From positions 18,829 to 82,828 of the forward strand of contig CAYXVG010000030.1 in NCBI GenBank assembly GCA_964468205.1: a stretch of DNA of 64,000 nt, in the 5' to 3' direction. Position numbers and translations under genes: made by a program. Below, piece by piece: positions 8,768 to 17,015 of the stretch (position 1 is the first letter of the stretch; every line of letters starts with the position of its first letter). The DNA is from CAWELS01 sp964468205. GTDB taxonomy: Bacteria > Acidobacteriota > Terriglobia > Bryobacterales > Bryobacteraceae. The notes beneath the pieces were generated by a model. It searched no databases. It saw nothing but the letters and a program-made list of their open reading frames with translations, and was not told the DNA's origin.

Positions 8768-8800
8768 AAACCCCGCGACCGGGCCGGCCGCGGGGTTTTT
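8768..8800. terminator. Bidirectional terminator between tatA and the HU gene
   Basis: AAACCCCGCG (8768-8777) and CGCGGGGTTT (8789-8798) form a 10-bp stem, with T on the 3' side and A on the 5' side. It lies between the convergent tatA and HU genes and can serve both. Confidence 0.85.
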
Positions 8801-8822
8801 ACGGTCTCTGGCGTTTCGTTGA

Positions 8823-9146
8823 TCAGGCGGTCTTCGCCCTCGGCTTCCGGGGAGGAACGATTGCCTCCTTGCAAGCCTTGGCGACAGTGAACTTGACCAC
8901 CTTTTTGGCCGGGATACGGATCTTCTCGCCGGTGGCAGGGTTGCGGCCGATGCGAGCTTTCCGTTCGACCTTCTTCAGGCGGCCAAGACCCGGTAGGACG
9001 AAAACGCCATTCTTCTTGGTTTCAGCGATTGCGGTGTCAGCATACGCCGCAATAATGTCTTTGGCGACCTTGGTCGTAACGCCGCCGACTTCGGCGATCT
9101 TCTTTACGAACTCGGTCTGGGTCATCTTTTTCTGTGCAGTTGCCAT
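8823..9146 (-). CDS. HU-family nucleoid DNA-binding protein
   Basis: HU proteins bend and compact DNA as dimers. The 107-residue product has the family layout: N-terminal helices (MTQTEFVKKIAEVGGVTTKVAKDIIAAYADTA split by a turn), the beta segment VFVLPGLGRLKKVERKARIGRNPATGEKI with the DNA-minor-groove RNPATGE arm, and the ending VVKFTVAKACKEAI. A short Lys/Arg-rich tail (VPPRKPRAKTA) extends past the usual 90 residues. It has a separate promoter at 9282-9311, giving a leader of about 130 bases. Confidence 0.95.
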   Translation of the reverse strand: MATAQKKMTQTEFVKKIAEVGGVTTKVAKDIIAAYADTAIAETKKNGVFVLPGLGRLKKVERKARIGRNPATGEKIRIPAKKVVKFTVAKACKEAIVPPRKPRAKTA

Positions 9147-9281
9147 TCGAATTCAATCTCCCAATGATAATGTCCCCTCCGGTTGGGAGGAGCCAGTTTC
9201 GCTCGACGACCGCGCGCGTACGGCTTCAAACCGTGCTTCGCGCTGCCGGCCCCGAATCACTTCGTGGTGAGCGGCTGTCTA

Positions 9282-9311
9282 ATGATAAAAGATTCGAACC
9301 GGGAGTGTAAA
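9282..9311 (-). promoter_or_regulatory. Putative sigma-70 promoter for the HU gene
   Basis: On the minus strand TTTACA (9306-9311) and TATCAT (9282-9287) are 18 bases apart, each one mismatch from consensus. They lie about 140 bases before the HU start. Confidence 0.5.
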
Positions 9312-9414
9312 GAAAAATCGCGTTCGGAAGCCCTATTTTCAGGGGTTTCAGAGGCTCACACGCCTCGAAAGGGCCAGATTGTGGGTCTGGGGCGGGTCTG
9401 TCGCCGCAGAAATG

Positions 9415-10473
9415 TTACGCCACGGCGCTTTTGGCGGGCTCCGTATCACTCACCTGAGGCGCCTGCCGGCCCGGCTCCCCAGCAAGCAGATCCGCCGCTG
9501 CGCGGATGCTCTTGTCCAGCCGGGCGGCTACGTCGGGGTTTCCGGCGAGATAGGATTTTGCGTTCTCCCGGCCCTGGCCGAGCCGCTCCCCCTGGAAGCT
9601 GAACCAGGTGCCGCTCTTCTCAACGACTGAGTGCTTGACGCCCAGGTCGAGAAGCTCCCCTTCCCGCGAGATACCGTGACCATGCATCAGGTCGAACTCC
9701 GCCTCCCGAAACGGCGCCGCCACCTTGTTCTTGACCACCTTCACGCGGGTGCGGCTTCCAGAGATCTTGTCGCCATCCTTAATGGATCCGATACGGCGAA
9801 CGTCCATCCGCACCGAGGAATAGAACTTCAGGGCTCGGCCGCCGGTAGTGGTCTCAGGATTACCGAACATGACGCCTATCTTCTCCCGGACCTGGTTGAT
9901 GAAGATCAGGCAAGTGTTTTTCCGGGAAACGAGACCTGTGAGCTTCCGCAGCGCCTGCGACATCAGTCGCGCGTGGAGGCCCATATGGCTGTCTCCCATC
10001 TCCCCGTCAAGTTCCGCCTTCGGCACCAGCGCGGCCACGGAATCGATGACCGCGATATCGATGGCGCCAGAATTCACGAGCGCGGCGGTTATCTCCAGCG
10101 CCTGCTCGCCGGAGTCGGGCTGAGACACAAGGAGGTTTTCGACATCCACCCCCAACGCCTTCGCATACCCGGGATCCAGAGCGTGCTCCGCATCAATGAA
10201 GGCCGCGCTCCCGCCCGCCTTGCTTGCTTCGGCGACGATGTGCAGTGCCAAGGTTGTCTTGCCGGAAGACTCAGGCCCATAGATTTCGACGACGCGTCCG
10301 CGGGGGACTCCACCCACCCCGAGAGCGATATCCAACGCGAGCGATCCGCTCGGAATCACTTCCACGGGCAAGACGCTGCCCGCGCCCAGGCGCTGCACCG
10401 AACCGAGTCCGAACTGTTTGTCCATTTGCCGCAAGGCCTGCAAGATCTCCTGTTCGCGGTCTCTGTTTTTCAT
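9415..10473 (-). CDS. recA: RecA recombinase, second copy
   Basis: RecA forms ATP-dependent filaments on single-stranded DNA for strand exchange and SOS signalling. This 352-residue copy keeps Walker A GPESSGKTT, Walker B (IDIAVIDSVAALVPK), the L1/L2 regions (EMGDSHMGLHARLMSQ and NQVREKIGVMFGNPETTTGGRALKFYSS) and the C-terminal domain. It differs from the upstream recA in L1 (SHMGLHARL against TFVGVQARL) and has its own Ala/Pro-rich tail. The start has AGGAGA about nine bases upstream. It lies 144 bases downstream of the other recA on the same strand, so it could be co-transcribed. Confidence 0.95.
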   Translation of the reverse strand: MKNRDREQEILQALRQMDKQFGLGSVQRLGAGSVLPVEVIPSGSLALDIALGVGGVPRGRVVEIYGPESSGKTTLALHIVAEASKAGGSAAFIDAEHALDPGYAKALGVDVENLLVSQPDSGEQALEITAALVNSGAIDIAVIDSVAALVPKAELDGEMGDSHMGLHARLMSQALRKLTGLVSRKNTCLIFINQVREKIGVMFGNPETTTGGRALKFYSSVRMDVRRIGSIKDGDKISGSRTRVKVVKNKVAAPFREAEFDLMHGHGISREGELLDLGVKHSVVEKSGTWFSFQGERLGQGRENAKSYLAGNPDVAARLDKSIRAAADLLAGEPGRQAPQVSDTEPAKSAVA

Positions 10474-10617
10474 GGATGATTCTCTCCTGAAATCGGTAAG
10501 TATGCCCAGGAAGGATTTGTTCTCAGGGGAATCGCGTTTTTCTGGCCTGACCGCGCGCTCGGCGGGTCTCGACGGGGGGAAGGCGAAAGAGGTGAGAGCG
10601 GACGCTTCCGCCCGGCG

Positions 10618-11664
10618 CTACTTCGAGCTGGCGGGCTCCGTGGCGGGTTCGTTGGCCGGTTTGCCGGCGGCAGCCAGTCCGAGCGCCTTACGCAGTTCGG
10701 CGCCCAACTGGTCGCGCAAACCGGGGTGATCCCTCAGAAACTGCTTGGCGTTTTCGCGCCCCTGTCCGATCCGCTCGCCGCCGTAGCTGTACCAGGAACC
10801 GCTTTTCTCCACCATCCGGTTGACTACGCCGAGGTCCAGCAGATCTCCCTCAACGGAGATACCCTGCCCGTACAAGATGTCGAACTCCGCCTCGCGGAAT
10901 GGCGGGGCCACCTTGTTTTTCACCACCTTTACGCGAGTGCGGTTGCCGATGACCTTGTCGCCGTCCTTAATGGCAGCGATGCGGCGGATATCGGCGCGGA
11001 TCGAGGAATAGAACTTCAACGCCCGCCCTCCAGTGGTAGTTTCGGGGCTGCCGAACATCACACCGATCTTCTCGCGAATCTGGTTGATAAAAATTAGACA
11101 GGTCTTTGACTTCGAAACATTGCCGGTGAGCTTTCGCATCGCCTGGGACATCAGCCGGGCTTGAACACCCACGAACGTGTCACCCATCTCGCCGTCAAGC
11201 TCGGCCTTCGGCACTAGGGCAGCCACCGAGTCGACAACGAGGATATCGATCGAGCCAGAAACGATCAACGCGCTAGTAATCTCGAGGGCCTGCTCTGCAT
11301 AGTCCGGCTGAGAAACAAGCAGATTGTCCACATCGACGCCCAGCGCGCCCGCATAGGCCGGATCGAGTGCGTGTTCCACATCGATGAAGGCCGCCATCCC
11401 ACCGGCTTTCTGGGCTTCCGCGACAACGTGGAGGGCAACAGTGGTTTTTCCAGAGGATTCCGGGCCGTAGATCTCGTTGATGCGCCCCCGGGGAAATCCT
11501 CCGATGCCAAGGGCGGCGTCCAGGGAGATCGCTCCGGTGGGAATGCTCGGGATCGCCACGACGGCGTCTCTGGCGCCCAGGCGCTGGATCGATCCTTTTC
11601 CGAATTGCTTTTCAATCTGGCTGAGTGTGAGCCCGAGAGCGCGTGCGCGTTCCTTTTCATCCAT
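10618..11664 (-). CDS. recA: RecA recombinase, first copy
   Basis: This is the more canonical of two RecA proteins (348 residues from ATG 11664). It has Walker A GPESSGKTT, IDILVVDSVAALVPKAELDGEMGDTFVGVQARLMSQ, and NQIREKIGVMFGSPETTTGGRALKFYSS in loop L2. The frame stays open to a TTG at 11724, but MDEKERARALGLTLSQIEKQFGKGSI is the usual RecA beginning. A TATAAT sits upstream on the minus strand (11705-11710) without a good -35. The C-terminus is less acidic than E. coli RecA. I found no LexA box of a known type. Confidence 0.96.
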   Translation of the reverse strand: MDEKERARALGLTLSQIEKQFGKGSIQRLGARDAVVAIPSIPTGAISLDAALGIGGFPRGRINEIYGPESSGKTTVALHVVAEAQKAGGMAAFIDVEHALDPAYAGALGVDVDNLLVSQPDYAEQALEITSALIVSGSIDILVVDSVAALVPKAELDGEMGDTFVGVQARLMSQAMRKLTGNVSKSKTCLIFINQIREKIGVMFGSPETTTGGRALKFYSSIRADIRRIAAIKDGDKVIGNRTRVKVVKNKVAPPFREAEFDILYGQGISVEGDLLDLGVVNRMVEKSGSWYSYGGERIGQGRENAKQFLRDHPGLRDQLGAELRKALGLAAAGKPANEPATEPASSK

Positions 11665-11735
11665 GTCGTTTAGAGAGTCCTCGATCCGTCGGGTATGGAA
11701 ACCAATTATAACGCTGGAGCGCAAGAGCGCCCGGG

Positions 11736-12689
11736 CTACAGGTTGGGAGCATAGTAACCCTTGCGGGCTCGCACCACGAGGTTCTTGTGTTTCTTGACTT
11801 TAATCTTGATCGGATGATACTGGCCGTCAGTCTGCAACGGCTCCGGCCGGTACAGGATATTGTACTGGTGCCGGAGTTCGTTGGCGATGTTGGAAAAGGA
11901 CTGCATCAAGTCCTCGACCTTGAACGGGAACAGGGCAAGCCCGCCCGTCTCTCCGGCGAAGTATTTGAGCACCTTGTCGCCGTTGGTCTGGATCCGGGAG
12001 ACGTTCGTCGAAATCGTGTACACGACCGCGTCGGCCCGGTGGGCCATCTCCAGGGCTTGGTCGCGCGAATAGCGGCTCTGGTTGTCCTCGCCATCACCGA
12101 GCATAATAATCGCCCGCCGAAACTTGTGCCGTGGTTTGTCTTCCATCAGCTTGTCGCGCGAGGCATAGAAGACGGCGTCATAGAGCGCCGTGCCGCCACC
12201 CGGCCGCAGAGAGCGGATGGCTTCCGCCAGCTCTTCGGGGTCGCCGGTCAGGTCGGCTATCAACTCCACGCCGGTGTCGAAGCTTACCACCGTCGCCTTG
12301 TCAATATCCGGCCGGATCACGCTATTGATGAACTCGATAGCCGCCTCTTGGATAAACCGGAAGCGGTCGCGGATACTGTTGCTTGTGTCGATTAGGATAG
12401 CGATCCGCAGGGGCAGGTCCGAAAGAGAAGAGAACTCCAGGATGTTCTGGGGTTCCTTGTGTTCGAGCACTTCGAAATCGTCCTGGCTCAAGTCCATTAC
12501 GAACCGGCCCTTCTTATCGGAGACGGTGTAGAGAACGCTAACACGGGTGACGTCGAGAACTATGCGGGTAGACTCTTCGAGTTCCTCTTCGGTGGGCGGT
12601 CCCGGCGAAAGCCGCGGCTCCTGCGGTTGCGCGCCAGTGAAGAAACCCAAGCCGGCAATTGCGGCAATAAGAAATGCGAATGTTTTCAT
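11736..12689 (-). CDS. VWA-domain protein of the acidobacterial type (exported)
   Basis: The 317-residue product begins with a signal peptide (MKTFAFLIAAIAGLGFFTGAQ). After a short strand-rich segment (VSVLYTVSDKKGRFVMDLSQDDFEVLE) comes a von Willebrand A domain with an intact metal-binding MIDAS (DTSNS, then the later LGDGEDN loop). The N-terminal segment plus VWA arrangement matches a family described almost only in Acidobacteria, usually in many copies. It is thought to mediate protein-protein contacts outside the cytoplasm; the partner is unknown. The ATG at 12689 has GAGAGGG upstream; the longer open frame to 12785 would hide the signal peptide. Confidence 0.88.
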   Translation of the reverse strand: MKTFAFLIAAIAGLGFFTGAQPQEPRLSPGPPTEEELEESTRIVLDVTRVSVLYTVSDKKGRFVMDLSQDDFEVLEHKEPQNILEFSSLSDLPLRIAILIDTSNSIRDRFRFIQEAAIEFINSVIRPDIDKATVVSFDTGVELIADLTGDPEELAEAIRSLRPGGGTALYDAVFYASRDKLMEDKPRHKFRRAIIMLGDGEDNQSRYSRDQALEMAHRADAVVYTISTNVSRIQTNGDKVLKYFAGETGGLALFPFKVEDLMQSFSNIANELRHQYNILYRPEPLQTDGQYHPIKIKVKKHKNLVVRARKGYYAPNL

Positions 12690-12708
12690 TGCGCCCTCTC
12701 TTTCTATT

Positions 12709-13629
12709 TTAGACACCTCGAGGACGAAGACCGTCCAGCCACTGTCCGAGTTCCCCAGGAAGCGGCGCTTCGACAATGACTTCATGCCCGTTGGCGGGGC
12801 TTACGAACCGGATCCGATGGGCATGAAGGAAGTATCGCTCCAGCCCCGGTTGGCCCTCTATTCGCGGCGGCGCGCCGTAGAGGGTGTCCCCGGCGACAGG
12901 GTAACCAATCGAGGAGAGGTGGACGCGAATCTGGTGGGTCCGGCCGGTACTGATCCGGACCTCCAGGTAGGTCGCCCTCGCGAAACGCTCGATGACACGA
13001 AACGTAGTAAGGGCGGAGCGCCCGTGCTCCAGACGCGCCGTCATCCTGGTGCGGCGGCGGGGATCGCGCGTAATCGGCCGGTCCACCCGCCCTGTCTCCT
13101 GCTCGATCCGTCCGTGCACCAGAGCGAGATAGACCTTCTCGACGCTCCGGCTCGAAAACTGGCGGGCAAGAGCCCTGTGAGCCTGGTCAGTCCGCGCGAC
13201 AAGGATTACGCCGCTGGTAAGCTTGTCCAGCCGGTGGACGATGCCAGGCCGGAGATCTCCGCCAACCCGCGAGAGCTGCCCAAAATGGTGGAGCAAGGCG
13301 TTGACCATTGTGCCAGAGTGGGTTCCGGCGCCGGCGTGAACCACCATTCCGGCCGGTTTGTCCACGGCAATCACCCCCTCATCCTCGTAGAGAATCCGGA
13401 GGGGCAAGTCTTCGGGAGCGGCCTTCAGCGGCGGCGGAGCCGCCGGTTCCACTTCGATCACTTCGCCTCCTCGCAACCCCAAAGAAGGCTTGGCGGGCTT
13501 GCCGTCAACGCGAATCCGGCCTTCCTTAATCCAAGTCTGAAGCCGGGCCCGGCTATACTCGGGAAGCTCCGCCTGGAGAAATAGGTCAAGCCGCTCTTGG
13601 CGTTTACCGGCCTGTAACCGTAAGATCAA
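12709..13629 (-). CDS. rluD: RluD/RluA-family 23S rRNA pseudouridine synthase
   Basis: The 306-residue enzyme has an N-terminal S4 domain (ERLDLFLQAELPEYSRARLQTWIKEGRI) and a catalytic domain with the family motif HRLDKLTSG, in which Asp is the nucleophile. Most members read HRLDKDTSG, so the Leu is unusual but lies next to, not at, the catalytic residue. GRTHQIRVHL and the ending near LPGEL also match. RluD members modify uridines in helix 69 of 23S rRNA; the exact target is inferred from family. It ends just upstream of the VWA gene on the same strand and is divergent from galU. Confidence 0.9.
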   Translation of the reverse strand: MILRLQAGKRQERLDLFLQAELPEYSRARLQTWIKEGRIRVDGKPAKPSLGLRGGEVIEVEPAAPPPLKAAPEDLPLRILYEDEGVIAVDKPAGMVVHAGAGTHSGTMVNALLHHFGQLSRVGGDLRPGIVHRLDKLTSGVILVARTDQAHRALARQFSSRSVEKVYLALVHGRIEQETGRVDRPITRDPRRRTRMTARLEHGRSALTTFRVIERFARATYLEVRISTGRTHQIRVHLSSIGYPVAGDTLYGAPPRIEGQPGLERYFLHAHRIRFVSPANGHEVIVEAPLPGELGQWLDGLRPRGV

Positions 13630-13661
13630 TCAAACTCCTTGCTTCGTTATATAGTTTAGGG

Positions 13662-14546
13662 GTGATCAGTAGCGCAATCGTTCCCGTCGCCGGCCACGGT
13701 ACGCGTCTGCTCCCGGCCACCAAGTCCCAACCCAAGGAGATGTTGCCGGTCGCCCGGAAACCGATTGTGCAATACGTGGCGGAAGAGCTGGTGGCCAACG
13801 GGGTCAGCGACATTCTGATGGTCACGGGAAGAAACAAGAACTCCATCGAGAATCACTTCGACAGCGACCCGCATTTGACGCGCACACTGACAAAGGCAAA
13901 AAAGGACGACCTGCTGAAAGAGCTGGAGTTTGAGGGTCTCGGCGCCCATCTCTACTACACGCGGCAGCGGGAACAAAAGGGGCTCGGCGACGCAATTCTC
14001 TGCGGCGAAAGTTTTGCCGGAGAGCAGCCGTTCGTAGTGGCGCTCGGAGACTCAATACTGGGTCTCCATGCCCAGTCAAGAACTGTTAGCAACATGATCG
14101 AGCTGTTCGAGGGCCGGCGAGCCAGTTGCGTGATCGCGGTGGAGGAGGTCCCCCAGGATCAAACAGGCCACTACGGGATCATCGAACCGATTGACGGAGA
14201 GGACACTTGCTACCGCGTGCGCAATCTGGTGGAGAAACCGGCGCCGGAGTCCGCGCCCAGCCGCCTCGCCATCGCCGGACGGTATATCTTCTCGCCGACC
14301 ATCTTTGACATGATCCGGGACGTGGAGCCGGACAAGCGGGGTGAAATCCAGCTTACCGACGCCATTCAGCGGATGTGCGAAGAGGGCCGCCGCGTGCTCG
14401 CCTACCGACTCCCCCCTGGGGAACGGCGTTACGACATCGGAAATTTCCCGAGCTACTTCGAAACGTTCGTCGAGTTCGCCCTCGCGGATCCGTTGTACGG
14501 GAAAGAGTTCCGTAAGGCCGTGGAGAGGCTGCTGGAGAATACGTAA
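13662..14546 (+). CDS. galU: UTP-glucose-1-phosphate uridylyltransferase GalU
   Basis: GalU makes UDP-glucose for polysaccharide and lipid glycosylation. The 294-residue protein has the nucleotide-binding start AIVPVAGHGTRLLPATKSQPKEMLP, KPIVQYVAEEL, and the GDSILG and VEEVPQDQTGHYGII segments. The start is GTG 13662, matching the usual MI..AIIPAAG beginning; the Shine-Dalgarno (TTAGGG) is unusually close. The stop TAA is followed at once by the GTG of the GT39-like gene, so the two are almost certainly co-transcribed and translationally coupled. The common PAAGLGTR is PVAGHGTR here. Confidence 0.93.
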   Translation: MISSAIVPVAGHGTRLLPATKSQPKEMLPVARKPIVQYVAEELVANGVSDILMVTGRNKNSIENHFDSDPHLTRTLTKAKKDDLLKELEFEGLGAHLYYTRQREQKGLGDAILCGESFAGEQPFVVALGDSILGLHAQSRTVSNMIELFEGRRASCVIAVEEVPQDQTGHYGIIEPIDGEDTCYRVRNLVEKPAPESAPSRLAIAGRYIFSPTIFDMIRDVEPDKRGEIQLTDAIQRMCEEGRRVLAYRLPPGERRYDIGNFPSYFETFVEFALADPLYGKEFRKAVERLLENT

Positions 14547-15959
14547 GTGCGCGTCCGCGCGGTATTCGGTCTGATCTTCGCAATCACCTTCGCCGCGCGG
14601 CTTTGCCATCTCCGGATTCTCTGGATTGAGGAGTGCTACCCGGCAGCCGGGGCGATTCAGGCACTCTGGGGCAAACTGCCGTACCGGGATTTCTGGTTTG
14701 ACAAGCCGCCACTACCGATCGGGCTTTATGTTCTTTGGGGCGGCGCTGACGGGCTGCCGCTTCGCCTGGCCGGAGCGCTGTTCGTCACTCTCACGGCATG
14801 GCTGCTTTTCCGGTTCGCGCGGGAGAAATGGGGGGAGGACGAGGGGCTGATCTGCGCGGCTCTGACGGCCTTCTTCCTCACCTTCGGCATTCCGTCCGCC
14901 GTAATGGCCATGGCTCCCGATTTGCTGCTGGTGGCGCCGCACGCGGCCGCCGTGTACATGGCTTGGCGCCGGCAGCCCTTCTGGAGCGGCGTGCTGGCAG
15001 GCGTGGCGATGCTCACGCACACGAAAGGCGTTTACGTTCTCGCGGCATGTCTTCTCTGGCAATATAAGTCCGTCGCCGTGGTGGCCGCCGGATTCTTGCT
15101 GCCAAACTCTGTTGCACTTTTCTGGCTCCTCTTGAGCGGGTCGCTGGGAGCATATTGGCAGCAGGTATGGGAATGGGGCATGCTGTACGCGCGAGACACC
15201 TTCGTCGGAGACCCGGTCGGCGAAGGCCTGCGGCGGACCGCAAACTGGGCCGGATTTCATGCGCTCCTGCTGGCCGCCGGCGGTTGGTACTGGTGGCGGG
15301 AGAAAGATGGCGATTCGCGCCGCCTGCTCCTCTGGGCGCTGATCTCGGTAGCCGGAGTGGCCGCCGGGTGGCGATTCTTTCCGCGGTACTATTTCCAGTT
15401 GCTTCCGGTCTTCCTTCTCGCTGCCGCGCGGGGCTTGACTCTGCTCGGCCGCCGCCGTGCACTCGCCGTTTCGGTATTGCTACTGATTCCGTTTTTCCGG
15501 TTTGCACCCAGATATGTGGACTTGGCCGGAGACCTGATCACGGGGGACCAACATGAGTGGCGCGATCTCGCCATGTACGAGGGGAGCCGAAAGACGGCCA
15601 CCCGCTTCATTAACGCCGGAACGCATCAGGACACCCTGCTTGTCTGGGGCTACCGGCCCGACATTTTCGTGCTGACCCGAATGCGGGCGGGGACGCCCTT
15701 CCTCGACTCGCAGCCGCTGACTGGAGTGATCGCAGACCGGCATTTGTTCGAAACCGTGCCCACAGCTCCGAAAATGGCCGCTGAGAACCGCCAGAGATTG
15801 ACCCAGAGCAAGCCGAGCTTCATCGTCGACGGGCTTGGCGTCTACAACCCTGCCCTGGCAATCGAGGCATATCCAGGCTTGCAGCCCTGGCTGGAGGAGT
15901 ACTTTGAGCTGTGGCGCGACGAATCGGCAGTGGTCTATCAGAGAAGAGCAGAACACTGA
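14547..15959 (+). CDS. Membrane glycosyltransferase, GT39/ArnT-like
   Basis: A 470-residue polytopic membrane protein with about ten hydrophobic helices. The N-terminal periplasmic loop (EECYPAAGAIQALWGKLPYRDFWFDKPPL) has the acidic residues and PPL motif typical of PMT/ArnT-like (GT-C) enzymes that use polyprenyl-phosphate sugars. It probably glycosylates an envelope lipid or protein on the outer face of the membrane. GTG 14547 directly abuts the galU stop. Pairing with galU suggests a glucose-derived donor, which is an inference. Confidence 0.8.
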   Translation: MRVRAVFGLIFAITFAARLCHLRILWIEECYPAAGAIQALWGKLPYRDFWFDKPPLPIGLYVLWGGADGLPLRLAGALFVTLTAWLLFRFAREKWGEDEGLICAALTAFFLTFGIPSAVMAMAPDLLLVAPHAAAVYMAWRRQPFWSGVLAGVAMLTHTKGVYVLAACLLWQYKSVAVVAAGFLLPNSVALFWLLLSGSLGAYWQQVWEWGMLYARDTFVGDPVGEGLRRTANWAGFHALLLAAGGWYWWREKDGDSRRLLLWALISVAGVAAGWRFFPRYYFQLLPVFLLAAARGLTLLGRRRALAVSVLLLIPFFRFAPRYVDLAGDLITGDQHEWRDLAMYEGSRKTATRFINAGTHQDTLLVWGYRPDIFVLTRMRAGTPFLDSQPLTGVIADRHLFETVPTAPKMAAENRQRLTQSKPSFIVDGLGVYNPALAIEAYPGLQPWLEEYFELWRDESAVVYQRRAEH

Positions 15960-16042
15960 CCGGCGTGGGCGTCTTGACGGCAGCGGGAAACACTTCCGAC
16001 GGACTTTGCTCCACCCAACCGCGGCCAGAGTCAGGAAACCGC

Positions 16043-16468
16043 TCAGCCCGTCTCGCGGACACGCTTGCTGATGGCATCCAGCAAACCGTTGACGAAAGGA
16101 ATGGATTGGGGGTCACAGTAACGTTCGGCAATCTGCAGAGCCTCCTTGATGGCGACCGGAGGAGGGGTCCGCAGATAAGCCATGTCGTAGGCGGCGAGGC
16201 GGATCAGATTCCGATCCACGACGGCCATGCGCCCCAAACGCCAGTTTCGCGAGCATTCCTCAATGAGGCCATCAATCTCGCGGCCCTTGAGGTTCACTCC
16301 GCTGACGAGCTCGTCAGCGAACAGATCCCGTTCGCCGGCTGGTTCCGCATCCTCCGAAGCGAGCGAACCGTAGTAGGCTTCGAGGGCGTCCTCGACCGAT
16401 TGATTCCGCACGTCCTTCAGATAAAGAATCTGGAGGGCCTTTTCGCGGGACCGGCGCCGGGATGCCAT
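16043..16468 (-). CDS. nusB: Transcription antitermination factor NusB
   Basis: NusB works with NusE in rRNA antitermination complexes. The 141-residue all-helical protein has the family features: SRRRSREKALQILYL at the N-terminus, LVSGVNLKGREIDGLI, RMAVVDRNLIRLAAYDM, and PVAIKEALQIAERYCDPQSIPFVNGLLDAI. It starts nine bases after ribH, the pairing seen in many bacteria. Confidence 0.95.
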   Translation of the reverse strand: MASRRRSREKALQILYLKDVRNQSVEDALEAYYGSLASEDAEPAGERDLFADELVSGVNLKGREIDGLIEECSRNWRLGRMAVVDRNLIRLAAYDMAYLRTPPPVAIKEALQIAERYCDPQSIPFVNGLLDAISKRVRETG

Positions 16469-16477
16469 CTTGGACGC

Positions 16478-16954
16478 TTACGAACTGCGTAGGGCTTTCA
16501 TGAGGTTCGCCATCTCGATGCCGGCCATGGCTGCCTCAAAGCCCTTATTCCCTTGTTTGGCCCCGGCGCGGTCGATAGCCTGTTCCAGCGAATTGGTTGT
16601 CAAAACACCAAAAGCCACCGGGACGCCGCTTTCGAGCGAAGTCTGAGCCAAGCCTTTGGTCGCCTCAGCGGCAATGTGGTCGAAGTGCGGCGTATCGCCC
16701 CGGATAACGGCGCTGAGGCAGACGAGGACATCGTGGCGCTTCTGACCCACGATTTCCTTGGCCACAACCGGCATCTCCCATGAGCCCGGTACGCGGACGA
16801 TCTCGATGTCTCCCGCGGAGGCTCCGGACCGGGACAAGGCGTCCAGAGCGCCGGTAAGCAGACGCTCCGTGACAAAGCTGTTGTAGCGGCCGACAAGGAT
16901 CGCAACCTTCAGACCTGCCGCGCTAAGATTTCCTTCGGTGACCTTGTGTGACAT
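16478..16954 (-). CDS. ribH: 6,7-dimethyl-8-ribityllumazine synthase (RibH)
   Basis: RibH condenses the ribityl-aminopyrimidine with 3,4-dihydroxy-2-butanone-4-phosphate in riboflavin synthesis and forms icosahedral or pentameric shells. The 158-residue protein has VGRYNSFVTERLL, VPGSWEMPVVAKEI, LSAVIRGDTPHFDHIA (with the catalytic His) and FGVLTTNSLEQAIDRAG. No other rib genes and no FMN riboswitch are visible in the short region upstream. It is divergent from lepA and first gene of a ribH-nusB unit. Confidence 0.95.
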   Translation of the reverse strand: MSHKVTEGNLSAAGLKVAILVGRYNSFVTERLLTGALDALSRSGASAGDIEIVRVPGSWEMPVVAKEIVGQKRHDVLVCLSAVIRGDTPHFDHIAAEATKGLAQTSLESGVPVAFGVLTTNSLEQAIDRAGAKQGNKGFEAAMAGIEMANLMKALRSS

Positions 16955-17015
16955 AGGTGTAACTCACCCGCCAACTCGTGGCGTGGGATAATCAGAGGTA
17001 GCTCTATCTTACCGC

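Noticed and set aside
9631..10479. 282-codon open frame antisense to the second recA
   Set aside because: It mirrors the recA reading frame and resembles no protein.
12547..13584. 345-codon open frame antisense to the pseudouridine synthase gene
   Set aside because: It is a shadow of high-GC codon bias; it has no protein motifs, and the opposite strand holds a clear RluD-family gene.
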